Under the pieces are notes generated by a model. That model saw only the letters and a program-made list of their open reading frames with translations, was not told where the DNA came from and made no database searches. 64,000 bases of DNA from an uncultured Ruminiclostridium sp. (lineage in GTDB: Bacteria; Bacillota; Clostridia; Oscillospirales; Ruminococcaceae): assembly GCA_944388385.1 (NCBI GenBank), contig CALXIO010000002.1, forward strand, positions 1 to 64,000. Reading direction: 5' to 3'. Every line of letters begins with the position of its first letter. Positions within the stretch are counted from its first letter, which is position 1. Shown here in pieces: positions 44,795 through 55,139 of the stretch. Made by a program: the position numbers and the translations under genes.

Positions 44795-45168
44795 TAGATA
44801 TTACCAATCATCTCGGAACGGTTACCTATTCAAAGCAGTTTTTCTACTCCCTTATAGGAGGTACTGTAACAAAGTGCTTTGGCGTAGTTGAGATGACAGC
44901 GTCGGATGCTAAGCAGACTTTTTTAGAAAAGCTTCCCATACCGGCTGTTAAGAAGCTGGTTGAAAAAACCACAATGAATGAAAAGGGCGTAATTGTTAAA
45001 TATAAGAATGGTATGCTTAATATCGAGCTTCATATTTCGGTTATGTACGGTGTTAATGTAGCCACTATCATCAAGAGCATTATCCATAAGGTTGCTTATG
45101 TGGTTGAGGAAGAAACTGATTTAAAGGTTGACAAGGTCCATGTTTATGTTGACTCTGTTAAAGTATAA
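44791..45168 (+). CDS. Asp23/Gls24 family (YloU-like) protein
   Basis: The 125-residue protein starts at ATG 44791 after AAGGAGG. It contains the Asp23 pattern: LGTVTYSKQFFYSLIGGTVTKCFGVVEM, VIVKYKNGMLNIELHISVMYGVNVATIIKSIIHKVAYVVEEETDLKVDKVHVYVDSV. YloU-type members precede the fatty-acid kinase gene in many Firmicutes and are linked with envelope stress. The same order is seen here. Confidence 0.9.
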   Translation: MIDITNHLGTVTYSKQFFYSLIGGTVTKCFGVVEMTASDAKQTFLEKLPIPAVKKLVEKTTMNEKGVIVKYKNGMLNIELHISVMYGVNVATIIKSIIHKVAYVVEEETDLKVDKVHVYVDSVKV

Positions 45169-45188
45169 AATGTGAGGAGAAGATTAAG

Positions 45189-46829
45189 TTGGATTTAACC
45201 GGTAAGATGCTCAGAGATGCTATTATCTCAGGAGCGAACAATATTTGCAATAAGAGAGAAAGTGTTGATGAGCTGAACGTATTCCCTGTTCCTGACGGTG
45301 ATACAGGTACAAATATGTCCATGACCATAAAAAATGCTCTGGCTGAGCTTACAATGATGAATGACAGCGTTACTGTTGATGCGGTGGCAAGCACAGTTGC
45401 ATCAGCCTGTCTTCGCGGTGCCAGAGGTAACTCAGGAGTTATTCTCTCACTTTTATTCAGAGGACTTTCTAAGGGTCTTGCAGGAAAAACAGAGGCTACT
45501 GTAAGTGACTATTGCGAGGCATTAAGACTTGGTGTTGAAGCGGCTTATAAGTCAGTTATGAAGCCCACAGAGGGTACTGTTCTTACAGTTGCCAGAGTAG
45601 CAAGCGAAACTGTAAGCGAAGCTAACTGCGAAAGCTTTGAGGAGATGTTTTCACTGCTTTGCAAAACTGCTAAGGAAACCCTTGATAAAACCCCGGAAAT
45701 GCTTCCTGTACTTAAAAAGGCAGGCGTTGTTGATGCAGGGGGTATGGGTTATTATGTTATCCTTTCCGGTATGGCATCTGTTATCTGTGACGGAGTTATG
45801 ATAGCAAGTCAGACTGAGGAAATACAAACCACAGGTGTTGTTACCAATGCGGCAGGTACTTTTGAAACAGATATTGAATTTACCTACTGTACTGAATTTA
45901 TAGTAGTAAAGAAGGATGTTAATGCTGACTCAATGAAGCTCAGAGCCTTCCTTGAATCCATTGGCGACTGTGTAGTTGTTGTTGATGATGACACTATTAT
46001 CAAGGTTCATGTTCATACAGAGCATCCCGGTAAGGCGCTTGAGGAGGGTATCTTATTCGGTTCTCTTATAAATCTCAAAATCGAGAATATGAAGGAACAG
46101 CACAAGGGTGCTGCCCAGAAGGCAGAAATGCAGAAAAAGCAGAAGCTGGCTCCCGTAAAGCCGGAAAAGGACTTTGGCTTTGTTACTGTAACCTCCGGCG
46201 CAGGTCTTGAGGAATTATTCAAGGATCTGGGGGCAGATGTTATTGTAAGAGGCGGTCAGACAATGAATCCCTCCACAGAGGATATTCTGGAGGCTATAAA
46301 TGCTACTCCTGCTAAGACTGTATTTGTTCTTCCCAATAATAAGAACATTATTATGGCGGCTGAACAGGCGGTAAATCTTACCACCGACAGAGATGTATGC
46401 GTATTGCAGACAAGAACAATTCCCCAGGGCATTTCCGCAATGCTGGCATTTGATTCTTCCTCTGATGCTAAGGAAAATGCGGTAATTATGACTGAGGCCA
46501 TTGACAGAGTTCAGTCCGGCTCTATTACCTTTGCTGTCCGTGACAGCGATTTTGAGGGCAAGCAGATAAAGAAGGGTGAAATTCTTGCCATGGAAAACGG
46601 CAAGCTCGCCTTTGTGGAAAAGGATATTACAAAATCCCTTATAAAGCTCACAAAAAAGCTGATAAAGGGCAATTCCTCATACATTACCGTTATTTACGGA
46701 AGTGATGTTACGGAGGATGACGCTCAGAAGGCCTATGAGGCATTAAGAGCAAAGATAAATGATGAAATTGAGATCGTGCTTGTAAACGGCGGACAGCCTG
46801 TATATTACTATCTTATTTCGGTTGAATAA
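45189..46829 (+). CDS. fakA: Fatty acid kinase A-like protein (YloV, DAK2 domain)
   Basis: From TTG 45189 (GAGGAGAAG upstream), 546 residues. The N-terminal DhaL/DAK2-type kinase domain has NELNVFPVPDGDTGTNM, RGARGNSGVILS and DAGGMGYYVI, with aspartates that bind Mg-ATP. A middle domain and a DegV-like C-terminal region (GFVTVTSGAGLEELFKDLGAD) follow. With FakB it phosphorylates exogenous fatty acids for phospholipid synthesis; no fakB lies in the window. Operon neighbours Asp23 and recG match the YloU-YloV-RecG cluster of other Firmicutes. Confidence 0.9.
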   Translation: MDLTGKMLRDAIISGANNICNKRESVDELNVFPVPDGDTGTNMSMTIKNALAELTMMNDSVTVDAVASTVASACLRGARGNSGVILSLLFRGLSKGLAGKTEATVSDYCEALRLGVEAAYKSVMKPTEGTVLTVARVASETVSEANCESFEEMFSLLCKTAKETLDKTPEMLPVLKKAGVVDAGGMGYYVILSGMASVICDGVMIASQTEEIQTTGVVTNAAGTFETDIEFTYCTEFIVVKKDVNADSMKLRAFLESIGDCVVVVDDDTIIKVHVHTEHPGKALEEGILFGSLINLKIENMKEQHKGAAQKAEMQKKQKLAPVKPEKDFGFVTVTSGAGLEELFKDLGADVIVRGGQTMNPSTEDILEAINATPAKTVFVLPNNKNIIMAAEQAVNLTTDRDVCVLQTRTIPQGISAMLAFDSSSDAKENAVIMTEAIDRVQSGSITFAVRDSDFEGKQIKKGEILAMENGKLAFVEKDITKSLIKLTKKLIKGNSSYITVIYGSDVTEDDAQKAYEALRAKINDEIEIVLVNGGQPVYYYLISVE

Positions 46830-46830
46830 T

Positions 46831-48861
46831 ATGAATGAAAACTTAAACCCAAAGGAATATTCGGTGGAATATGTAAAGGGTGTAGGTCCTAAGCGTGCCC
46901 AGCTCCTTAATAAGCTGGGCATTTATTCAGCTATGGACCTTGTTACCCACTACCCCAGGGGGCATATAGATTTTACCGATATTACCGATATATCAATGAC
47001 CGACCTTGAGGAATGGTATGTTATCAAGGCAAAAGTCACCCATAAGTATGCACCATATTTCGGCAGAATTCATGTGTTTAAGCTTATGGTGTCGGATGAT
47101 ACGGATGATGTGCTTATTACCTTTTTCAACAGCGAGTACAATTTTACTCAGCTGAAGCTTGGTATGACCTACCACTTTTACGGAAAGATAACCGGCACAT
47201 ATTTAAGACGGGAAATGAATTCCCCTATATTTATATCCGAAAGTGACCCTGCAAAGATAAAGCCCAGATACCACCTTACCACCGGTATTTCTAACAATAT
47301 TCTTTCAAACTGCATAAAATCCGCCATTGATAAGTTCAGCTTCGGGGATGAATTGCCTGCTTGGATTCTTGATAAATATAAGCTGATGCCCTTTGAAGCG
47401 GCAATAAGAAATATTCATTTCCCGGCATCAAAGGAAAATTATGACAGCGCAAAAAGAAGCCTTTCCTTCAGGGAATTATTCTCCTTGCAGTTGGGTCTTA
47501 AAATGCTGAAGGCAAGAAATGTTACCTACACCGGCTGTAAAATGGAAAATAAGGACATGACAGGCTTTTACTCCTCCCTGCCCTTTTCTCTTACCGGGGC
47601 ACAGCTTCGTTCGATAAATGAATGTATTAATGATATGCAGGGAAATACCCCCATGAACAGACTGCTTCAGGGGGATGTGGGCTCAGGTAAAACAGCTGTG
47701 GCGGCGGCGCTTTGCTATTACGCATACCTGAACGGTACTCAGTCCACCCTTATGGCACCTACGGAAATTCTTGCTAAACAGCACTATAACACCCTATGCG
47801 GATTTTTAGAGCCCCTCGGACTTAAAATAGAGCTTCTTACCGGCTCACTTACTGCGGCACAGAAAAGAAAGGCTCGTTCCATGATTGCCGATGGTCTTGT
47901 AGATGTGGTGGTAGGAACACAGGCTCTAATTCAAAAGGATACTGAGTTTCTTAATCTAAGCCTTGTTATAACCGATGAACAGCACCGCTTCGGAGTTGAA
48001 CAAAGGGCGGCTTTATCGGATAAGGGCAACAATCCCCATATTCTTGTTATGTCAGCTACACCTATTCCCCGTACTCTCGGTATGATTATTTACGGGGATC
48101 TGGATATATCAATACTTGATGAAATGCCTGCCGGAAGGCTTCCGGTAAAAACCTATGCGGTGGATACCTCATTCAGAGAAAGGCTGTATAAGTTTATACT
48201 TAAGTATGTGAATAACGGCTTTCAGGCATATATCGTCTGCCCCCTTATTGAGGAGGGTGTCAGCGAAAAGGCCTACGCCACAAAATATGCAGAGGATTTA
48301 TTAAATACCTGTCTTAGGGATGTACCTATCGGACTTCTTCACGGAAAAATGAAGCAGGCCGAAAAGGACAAGGTTATGCAGGCATTTAAGAATAATGAAA
48401 TTAAGGTGCTTGTTTCCACTACTGTAATTGAGGTTGGTGTGGATGTTCCCAATGCGGTGGTTATGATAATCGAAAATGCGGAGCAGTTCGGTTTATCCCA
48501 GCTTCATCAGTTAAGAGGTCGTGTAGGCAGAGGCAAGGAGCAATCCCATTGTATATTGGTTACCGACAATAAAAATGACTATACAGTTCAGCGTATGGAG
48601 ATAATGAAAAATTCCTCAGACGGCTTTGTTATAGCAAATGAGGATCTTAAATTAAGGGGTCCCGGTGACTTTTTCGGAAACAGACAACACGGTTTGCCTA
48701 CCCTTAAAATCGCTGATATTTATGCTGATACTCCCCTGCTTTCTTTAACCAATGAATGTGCAGAGGAGCTTATAAAGGATGACCCCACCCTTTCAAAGCC
48801 TGAAAACAAGGGCATAAAGAAAATGGTGGATGAATTATTTTCAAAATGCTACTCATCATAA
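46831..48861 (+). CDS. recG: ATP-dependent DNA helicase RecG
   Basis: A 676-residue RecG. The N-terminal wedge/OB domain (VEYVKGVGPKRAQLLNKLGI) precedes the helicase core: LLQGDVGSGKTAVAAAL (motif I), TDEQHRFGVEQR (DEQH), MSATPIPRTL, and VGVDVPNAVVMIIENAEQFGLSQLHQLRGRVGRG. It reverses stalled replication forks and processes Holliday junctions. ATG 46831 begins one base after the fakA stop; an earlier TTG overlaps fakA. Length is normal. Confidence 0.96.
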   Translation: MNENLNPKEYSVEYVKGVGPKRAQLLNKLGIYSAMDLVTHYPRGHIDFTDITDISMTDLEEWYVIKAKVTHKYAPYFGRIHVFKLMVSDDTDDVLITFFNSEYNFTQLKLGMTYHFYGKITGTYLRREMNSPIFISESDPAKIKPRYHLTTGISNNILSNCIKSAIDKFSFGDELPAWILDKYKLMPFEAAIRNIHFPASKENYDSAKRSLSFRELFSLQLGLKMLKARNVTYTGCKMENKDMTGFYSSLPFSLTGAQLRSINECINDMQGNTPMNRLLQGDVGSGKTAVAAALCYYAYLNGTQSTLMAPTEILAKQHYNTLCGFLEPLGLKIELLTGSLTAAQKRKARSMIADGLVDVVVGTQALIQKDTEFLNLSLVITDEQHRFGVEQRAALSDKGNNPHILVMSATPIPRTLGMIIYGDLDISILDEMPAGRLPVKTYAVDTSFRERLYKFILKYVNNGFQAYIVCPLIEEGVSEKAYATKYAEDLLNTCLRDVPIGLLHGKMKQAEKDKVMQAFKNNEIKVLVSTTVIEVGVDVPNAVVMIIENAEQFGLSQLHQLRGRVGRGKEQSHCILVTDNKNDYTVQRMEIMKNSSDGFVIANEDLKLRGPGDFFGNRQHGLPTLKIADIYADTPLLSLTNECAEELIKDDPTLSKPENKGIKKMVDELFSKCYSS

Positions 48862-48870
48862 GAGGTGTGT

Positions 48871-49611
48871 ATGGAAGAGCTTGAACGTTGGCGTTATCCC
48901 AGATTTTTCTGTGATAACATTGATGAAAAAATAGCAATAACCGGAGATGACGCAAAGCATATTTTTTCTGTTTTGCGTATGAAACCCGGAGAAAAGGCTA
49001 TAATATGTGATAAGCAGGGTACAGATTACCTGTGCAGTCTTGATAATGCGGATAAAAATTACGCTTTATTCAGCATACTTGATAAAAGGCCTAACGGCGC
49101 TGAGCCTGATATAGAGGTCACTCTTTATCAGGCGGTACCTAAAAGCGATAAGCTGGATTTTATCGTGCAAAAGGCTACCGAGCTTGGAGCTGTGGCGGTG
49201 GTTCCCTTTATATCAAAAAGGTGTGTATCACGGCCGGACAGCAAAAGCTGTGATAAAAAGCTTGAAAGACTTAACAGAATAACCTACGAAGCGGCAAAAC
49301 AATGCGGCAGAGGTGTAATTCCTGCGGTAAAGCCCTTTACTGATTTTAAAGCCGCTGTTGACAGCCTTGATAATGATACTGTGGGTATTATTTTTTATGA
49401 ATGTGACGGCAGGCCTTTAAAGGAAGTGGACACTAAGGCTAAGAAATACGCTGTATTTATAGGCAGTGAGGGAGGCTTTGAAAAATCCGAGGTGGATTAT
49501 GCTATCAGCAAGGGATTTTTTGTTGCCCATTTAGGGGAGAGAATTTTAAGATGTGAAACTGCTCCTGTAGCCGCCCTTGCCATTTTGATGAATATAACAG
49601 AAAATTTATAA
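48871..49611 (+). CDS. rsmE: 16S rRNA (uracil-1498-N3)-methyltransferase
   Basis: The 246-residue SPOUT methyltransferase has an N-terminal PUA-like domain (RYPRFFCDNIDEKIAITGDDAKHIFSVLRMKPGE) and a knot domain with KSDKLDFIVQKATELGAVAVVPF, AAKQCGRGVIP, VFIGSEGGFEKSEV and LGERILRCETAPVAAL. It methylates U1498 of 16S rRNA. It begins 9 nt after recG and ends the operon. ATG 48871 is preferred to a GTG two codons earlier. Confidence 0.95.
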   Translation: MEELERWRYPRFFCDNIDEKIAITGDDAKHIFSVLRMKPGEKAIICDKQGTDYLCSLDNADKNYALFSILDKRPNGAEPDIEVTLYQAVPKSDKLDFIVQKATELGAVAVVPFISKRCVSRPDSKSCDKKLERLNRITYEAAKQCGRGVIPAVKPFTDFKAAVDSLDNDTVGIIFYECDGRPLKEVDTKAKKYAVFIGSEGGFEKSEVDYAISKGFFVAHLGERILRCETAPVAALAILMNITENL

Positions 49612-49648
49612 AATTTTGTGTAATATGCTAAAAATATAAGTAAATATC

Positions 49649-49677
49649 TTGAATTCCTATGATAATAGGTGTATAAT
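49649..49677 (+). promoter_or_regulatory. Promoter of the acidic membrane protein gene
   Basis: TTGAAT (49649-49654) and TATAAT (49672-49677) with a 17-nt spacer. Confidence 0.75.
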
Positions 49678-49723
49678 AACAGTAATAAATTTTGGTGCAA
49701 AATTCACCGGAAAGAGGTAAATA

Positions 49724-50026
49724 ATGAAAGTTTTTGCTACTATTGCTATTGCTGTACTTGCAGTTTTAGGTGCTGTTGCAGCAGTTGGTTTAGTTCTCAA
49801 GAAGAAAGCTGAAAAGGAAGCTGAATACGAAGAATACGATGAATTCATGACAGATGATGTTGATTATGATGACTATGATACATTCTTCGATGAGGATGAC
49901 GAAGTTCTTGACGCCCTCAAGGAAAATGCTGAAGAAGCTGAGGACTCTGTTAAGGATGTAGTTGAAGCAGTTGAATCTGTTGTAGAAGAAGCTGTTGAGG
50001 AAGCTTCAGAGGCAAAGGCTGAATAA
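49724..50026 (+). CDS. Small acidic single-pass membrane protein
   Basis: The 100-residue protein has an N-terminal membrane helix (FATIAIAVLAVLGAVAAVGLVLKKK) with the positive-inside KKK anchor, then a strongly acidic cytoplasmic tail (EYDEFMTDDVDYDDYDTFFDEDDE) and an amphipathic alanine/glutamate/valine helix. No family is recognised; the layout resembles YtxH-like membrane proteins. Biased codons (GTT, GCT, GAA) and a strong promoter and terminator indicate high expression from a monocistronic unit. Confidence 0.75.
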   Translation: MKVFATIAIAVLAVLGAVAAVGLVLKKKAEKEAEYEEYDEFMTDDVDYDDYDTFFDEDDEVLDALKENAEEAEDSVKDVVEAVESVVEEAVEEASEAKAE

Positions 50027-50033
50027 TTTATTT

Positions 50034-50110
50034 AAAAAAGGCATTGAACTAAAAAGGGGTATTCGGGGGTAAAGTAAAATCATCTACCTTCAATACGCCT
50101 TTTTATTTTT
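50034..50110 (+). terminator. Terminator of the acidic membrane protein gene
   Basis: AAAAGGC plus ATTGAA pair with TTCAAT plus GCCTTTT across a loop of about 40 nt, then ATTTTTTG. The following 190 nt up to 50304 are AT-rich with no gene seen. Confidence 0.6.
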
Positions 50111-50304
50111 TGCTTAAAAATTTAAAGCATAACCTTTTTGTAAATAATCATGATAAATATTCTTTGATATATTAAGTATTATAAAAATTATTTATAATGT
50201 TATAAATATAATTTTTGCACGACTTATTTTGCAGTGAATATAAGGAATGTCAGTACATATATAAAGGGCATCCTGTACTACAAATCAAATGGAGGAGAAA
50301 ATAA

Positions 50305-53300
50305 ATGAATCTACGAAATAACTTAAAAAGCGAAAAAAGCCTTTCAAGGGAAATCGTTTAGATTTAAAAAAAGTCGCTACAAAAAATTTATCCTTAGGAA
50401 GCCCGGACAGCTTACCTGCCGGCACTACTTGTAATCTTAATAAATGGGCTCTGGGTGCTTATCTTCCCGGTATTGTAAGAAGTGAGCTTGTAAATGGCTA
50501 TCCGGTGCTGTCAGATGTATACAGTAACGAATCCGACAAAGCGACAGGCGGCACTTCCCTTGCCTATCTTTTTGATCCTGATTTAACAAATATTGATGGC
50601 AGAGCAGTCTACACCGATGCCAAGAGTCTTCTTCGTTATGATTCAGCCAAAAAAAGATATTATTATGATAGTGAACAGAATTACGCTGCTCGCTATCCTG
50701 ATTATCTTGGAAGCGGCACAAATCAGTTTTTCCTTTATGATGCTCCGATTGAATCTGCATATATAAACCATCAACATACATGAGGATTTTTCCCTTTAAC
50801 TGCTGCCGGTGCTGTAATGAAAGAGGTAAACGCGCAGATTAAATCCGACCTTAGCACTGATCACGCAACTAATGAAAAATCATTTTTGACGGGGATCTTA
50901 ATCACTACTTCGGTCTTACTCTTGAAACTAAGATATATATGCAGTACGGCGGATATATTACCCCGGACTTAACAGATCCCATGGTGTTTGAGTTTACCGG
51001 TGACGATGACGTATGGATATTTATTGACGGAAAGTTAGCGGCGGATCTCGGCGGTGTCCATGATACCATGAGCCTTTCAATAGACTTTTCTACCGGAAAT
51101 GTTACTACATGGTGCACAGCAACAAATGTAGTGCTTAAAAAATCAAATCTCGGCGAGCTTATGTATGGTGCCGGATCCGGAATGACTACTTTAGAACCCG
51201 GTGAGCATACACTTAAAATGTTCTATCTTGAACGTGGTAACAATGAATCCAACATGAGACTGGAATTCAATACCACCACCATTCAGCCAAACTCCGTTAT
51301 AAAGGTAGACCAGGAGGGTAATCCTATTTCCGGCGTTGAGTTTGATCTTTATGCAGATGTAAACGGTAATGGTGAAATAGAGGCAGAAGATGAGTTTATC
51401 TCTTCCGGCACTACTAACAAAACGGTCAGTATATATTCAATGATGTAGATGGTAACTTACTTACAGTTGAAAATGTTTACTCTAAGTATTTTCTTCCTAC
51501 ATTTAGTTCCAATATACCTACACAGAATGATATACTAAATTCTCCGTTCCGACTTTTATTAAGAGAGAAAAACCACCTGCCGGGTTACCGTTCCGCAGGT
51601 GATGTGAAGCTGAAATTCTGTATAGGCAGCAGTAAGGATATATTCCTTCTTGCTGATAACTGGGAAGAAACCGGTGCCTATGCAAGAGTTACCACAACGG
51701 TACTTATACCGGCATTCGGTGTAAATGCAAATATACCATTGGATGGTACAACAGATACCGCAAACGTTAAGAATGGTAAATTTTACCTTGTTCCCGGCCG
51801 TCTTATTGATCTTGATACTACCAAAATATGGGAGCCTATTAAACGCATAGACACAGATGCAGGTCCTACATATAAGCTTGCGGAATCTGTGGCGGAGGCT
51901 ATTGAGAACCTGTCCCCTGCTAAGGTAAACCCTGCTGACCCGGGTAACTATATGGTTACTTATGAGGACCTTCCGGGTGATGTAAGCAAATATTACCACA
52001 TTACGCAGAATGCTACCGAAGCCACCTACTCCTGCCGACTGTTTTATGTTTCTAATAGCGGAAACACTGAGCCTCAGCTTGTAGATATTGAAACCGCAAA
52101 CGCATTTAACCGAGTTATTTCCAGCCGTGTTTATATTCCTAACTTTGAAAACAGGCTTTATACTCAGAAGCTGGATGATAGCAATATGCCGGTTGACGGC
52201 GCAGTATTTGCACTTATAAGCAGGGATAAGCTGTTAGCAAATAATCTTATAACTGACGAAAAAGCAATACCTGCGTATAGCTTTTTAAAGAATCTGGTAG
52301 GCGAAACATACAATAACAATTCTTTAGCAACAGTATATACAAATGAAACACCTTTAGTAGTTACTGCAACCACAGGTTTTCTTAAGGATGATCCTGCGCC
52401 GGACGGCACTCAGATAACTCGCCGTGGTTCGGTCAGCTTCAGAAAAATTCCTGCCGGACACTACTATCTGATTGAAGTATCCGCCCCCGATGAATACCAG
52501 GTAAATAAAACGGTAACTCTTATCCATGAAAAGGATACTAAGCAGGATCCTTTTCACATTGACCTTGACGGTTATCCGAATGGTGTTTATGCGGAAGCAG
52601 GAACTGTAAATGACGGTGTATCGGTTATTTGTTCTGTTATAGACATGAAAATAAGCGTATAGATTACGGTCCTTTAACTCTTAACCCTGTTGGTGAAGGA
52701 CAAGCTACTGAGGGCAATATTCCCTCTTTAGACTCAGTTTCCTTTGGCAGACTTTCCGGCATAGGCAGACTTACAATACAGCAGTATATAGCCCCTGAAG
52801 ATCCTTTTGCCTCGGTGGTAGTAGGTTCTGCCCAGGGCTCAGTTACCGATCTTGGCATAACTGATATTACAAGTCTGTTTTCAAATACAGTTACAGTCCG
52901 CTATACTAACCCCACTCTCGGCAGTCTTAAGGTTACTAAGACTGTAAAGGATGATAAGGGAAATATAGTTTCAGGCAGTGACGAAATATTCTCCTTTACC
53001 TTAACTCTGACTGCTCCTCTTACAACTAATAACACACTGGGAAATGCCCATACAGATAATGTAGCTGTTACACTTCCCTCAGAAGCTGTTATTAAAGCGG
53101 CTGACGGAACACAAAAAACAGTTCATACTATTTCCTGGGACGCAGCAGGAAGTACTACTATTAAATTTACATTAAAGAACGGAGAATCCTTACTTTTTGA
53201 AAATCTCCCTGTTGGTACTGAGTACACTATTACAGAAGATGAGATTATCGGATATTATCCCGGAATAGTAATTACAAAGGCTGATGGCACACAAGAAGCT

Positions 53301-55053
53301 ATAAATGATTACAAGGCTACAGGTACTGTAACTAATACCCGTAACGATGTAATTAACGGCGGCATAACTGACGGTGCAGACAAGACCGATACCTCTGTTG
53401 ATTTTACAAATAACCTTCTTACCACAGGTAGTCTTACTGTAAATAAGGTTGTGGATGGCACTCCTGAAGCGGGAATGGAAAACAGCTTTGATTTTACAGT
53501 AGAGCTGGAATTTGATAACGCTGAAAATTACCTGCTCCCTGCCCTTTCGGTAACTAATGGTGCTACCGAAGGCTGGACACTTAAAGACCCTGCCGGAACT
53601 ATTTATGTGGCTACTGTTACAGCTACTATTTCCGACGGAGAAGAATTCACAATCGGCAATATCCCTGTAGGTACTACATATACCGTAAATGAAAAGGCGG
53701 TAAATGATTTTACCTCCAGCGTTGATGGTGTTGTGGGAACACCCGGCGGCGAAATATTTGTACCGGTAAGCACAGGTGAGCTTTCCGAAGATAAAACTGT
53801 TAATGTTACTAATACCTACAATTTCACCTCCTTTGGCGATATTATAGTTACTAAGACAGTAATCGAAAATGACGGCACAGAGGCTACGGAAAATAATGAG
53901 GATTTCATCTTTACTGTTACTCTTGATGCCACCGGTACTGATGAAATTTACCCGTTACCGGAAATATTTAAAGGTTCATTCTGCCGACAGCAAAACTATT
54001 ACTAATTATTTAATCCCCTGGGTAGAACGCAAGGCTGATTTATCTGTTAATTTAAGTCACAAAGAGACATTGTATATAAATGATCTTCCTGTGAACACAA
54101 AGTATAGCATTACAGAAACTGAAGTAGCAGGCTATCTTCCGGATGTAACAACAGCAGGAGATGAAGCTGTAACAATTATTAGCAGAAATTCTGTTTCCGG
54201 TATTGTTACTTCCAAGTCTACTGAAATTTTAGATGGTACAGATAAAACTCAGACTACTATCGGATTTACAAATAAAATCCTTGATACAGGAACACTTGAA
54301 GTAAACAAGGTGGTTGAGGGTACTCCCTTAGCTTCAGCTCAGACTCAATTTGATTTCACATTAGAGCTTGAATTTGTAAACGATACTCATTACATCATGC
54401 CCACTTTAGCTGTTGTAACCTCTGCTAATGGTACTACAACACATAATTTTACTTGGGATGAACTGGGCAAGGCTACAATTAGCTTTAAGATGAGCGATGG
54501 GGATTCCTTTGTAATTGAAAATCTCCCTGTTGGTACTAAGTATACTATCAAGGAAAAAACAGCAAGCAATTTCACGGCAAGCGTTGATGGGGCTACCGGC
54601 ACAATAAACGGTGAAGAATGTATCCTTGTAAATGAGGAATTGCTTACAGGGGATAAAACAGTTGATGTAACTAACACCTATACACCCCCTGAAATCACCA
54701 CAAGCGAGTCAGAATCCACTCCCGAGCCTACAACTCCGAGTGAAACAACATCAGATGTTCCGGATTCAACTCCTGAGCCCACAACTCCAAGTGAAACAAC
54801 ATCAGATGTTCCAAATTCAACTCCAAAGCCTGATACCCCCGATGAATCCACAGATTCAGACACCTCTCTGACTCCGCCCGAAACTTCAGTTCCGACGGAA
54901 ACCACAGGTACTGATACACCTCCCACGGATTCACCGAATACAGGATATTCTGATCAGGATATGCTCTTTAAACTTGCATTACTTTCACTTACAGGTGCTA
55001 CCATAGTATTATTATGGATAAACATCTACCACCGCAGAAAAACTCATAAATAA
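50305..55053 (+). pseudogene. Decayed sortase-anchored surface adhesin (fibro-slime, SpaA and repeated DUF7601-like domains)
   Basis: One gene of about 1,580 codons is split over three frames. ATG 50305 follows GGAGGAG. Visible domains in order: a fibro-slime domain (GFFPLTAAG...YFGLTLETKIYMQYGG...VFEFTGDDDVWIFIDGKLAADLGGVHD, 50780-51110), a SpaA-like domain (KVDQEGNPISGVEFDLYAD, 51300), a second SpaA (KLDDSNMPVDGAVFALIS, 52170), then four DUF7601-like repeats (52920-54690), a Thr/Pro/Ser stalk and a sorting signal SPNTG (54931), membrane helix and RRKTHK tail. Lesions: a shift in an A-run near 50340, TGA 50781 where homologues have TGG (HTWGFFP), and shifts near 50880, 51425, 52645 and 53975. 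Neighbouring genes are intact, so real decay is likelier than base-call error, but several lesions touch homopolymers. Confidence 0.85.
54715..54816 (+). repeat. Two tandem 51-bp units in the adhesin stalk
   Basis: Each unit encodes STPEPTTPSETTSDVPD or a close variant, and a degenerate third unit follows (STPKPDTPDESTDSD). Copies differ mainly at third positions. Such stalk repeats commonly vary in number between strains. Confidence 0.8.
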
Positions 55054-55061
55054 AAATAAGG

Positions 55062-55099
55062 CAGCATAAAGTATAAAGCTTTATGCTGTCTTTCTTTAT
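55062..55099 (+). terminator. Terminator of the adhesin gene
   Basis: CAGCATAAAG pairs with CTTTATGCTG and is followed by TCTTTCTTTAT. Confidence 0.75.
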
Positions 55100-55108
55100 A
55101 TTCATAAA

Positions 55109-55139
55109 AAATAAGGTGCAGTATTACTGCACCTTATTT
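55109..55139. terminator. Bidirectional terminator between adhesin and lipoprotein genes
   Basis: AAATAAGGTGCAGTA pairs with TACTGCACCTTATTT; A-run on one side, T-run on the other. It ends the dnaD-dnaC-lipoprotein operon on the minus strand. Confidence 0.8.

Noticed and set aside
54678..54934. Minus-strand frames opposite the adhesin stalk (valine/serine/glycine-rich)
   Set aside because: They are antisense shadows of the Thr/Pro repeats, with no ribosome site.
50305..55053. Programmed frameshifting or UGA-as-tryptophan recoding in the adhesin
   Set aside because: Lesions are many, of different direction and not in a slippery-site pattern; other genes here use TGA as a normal stop (for example the helicase and lrp).
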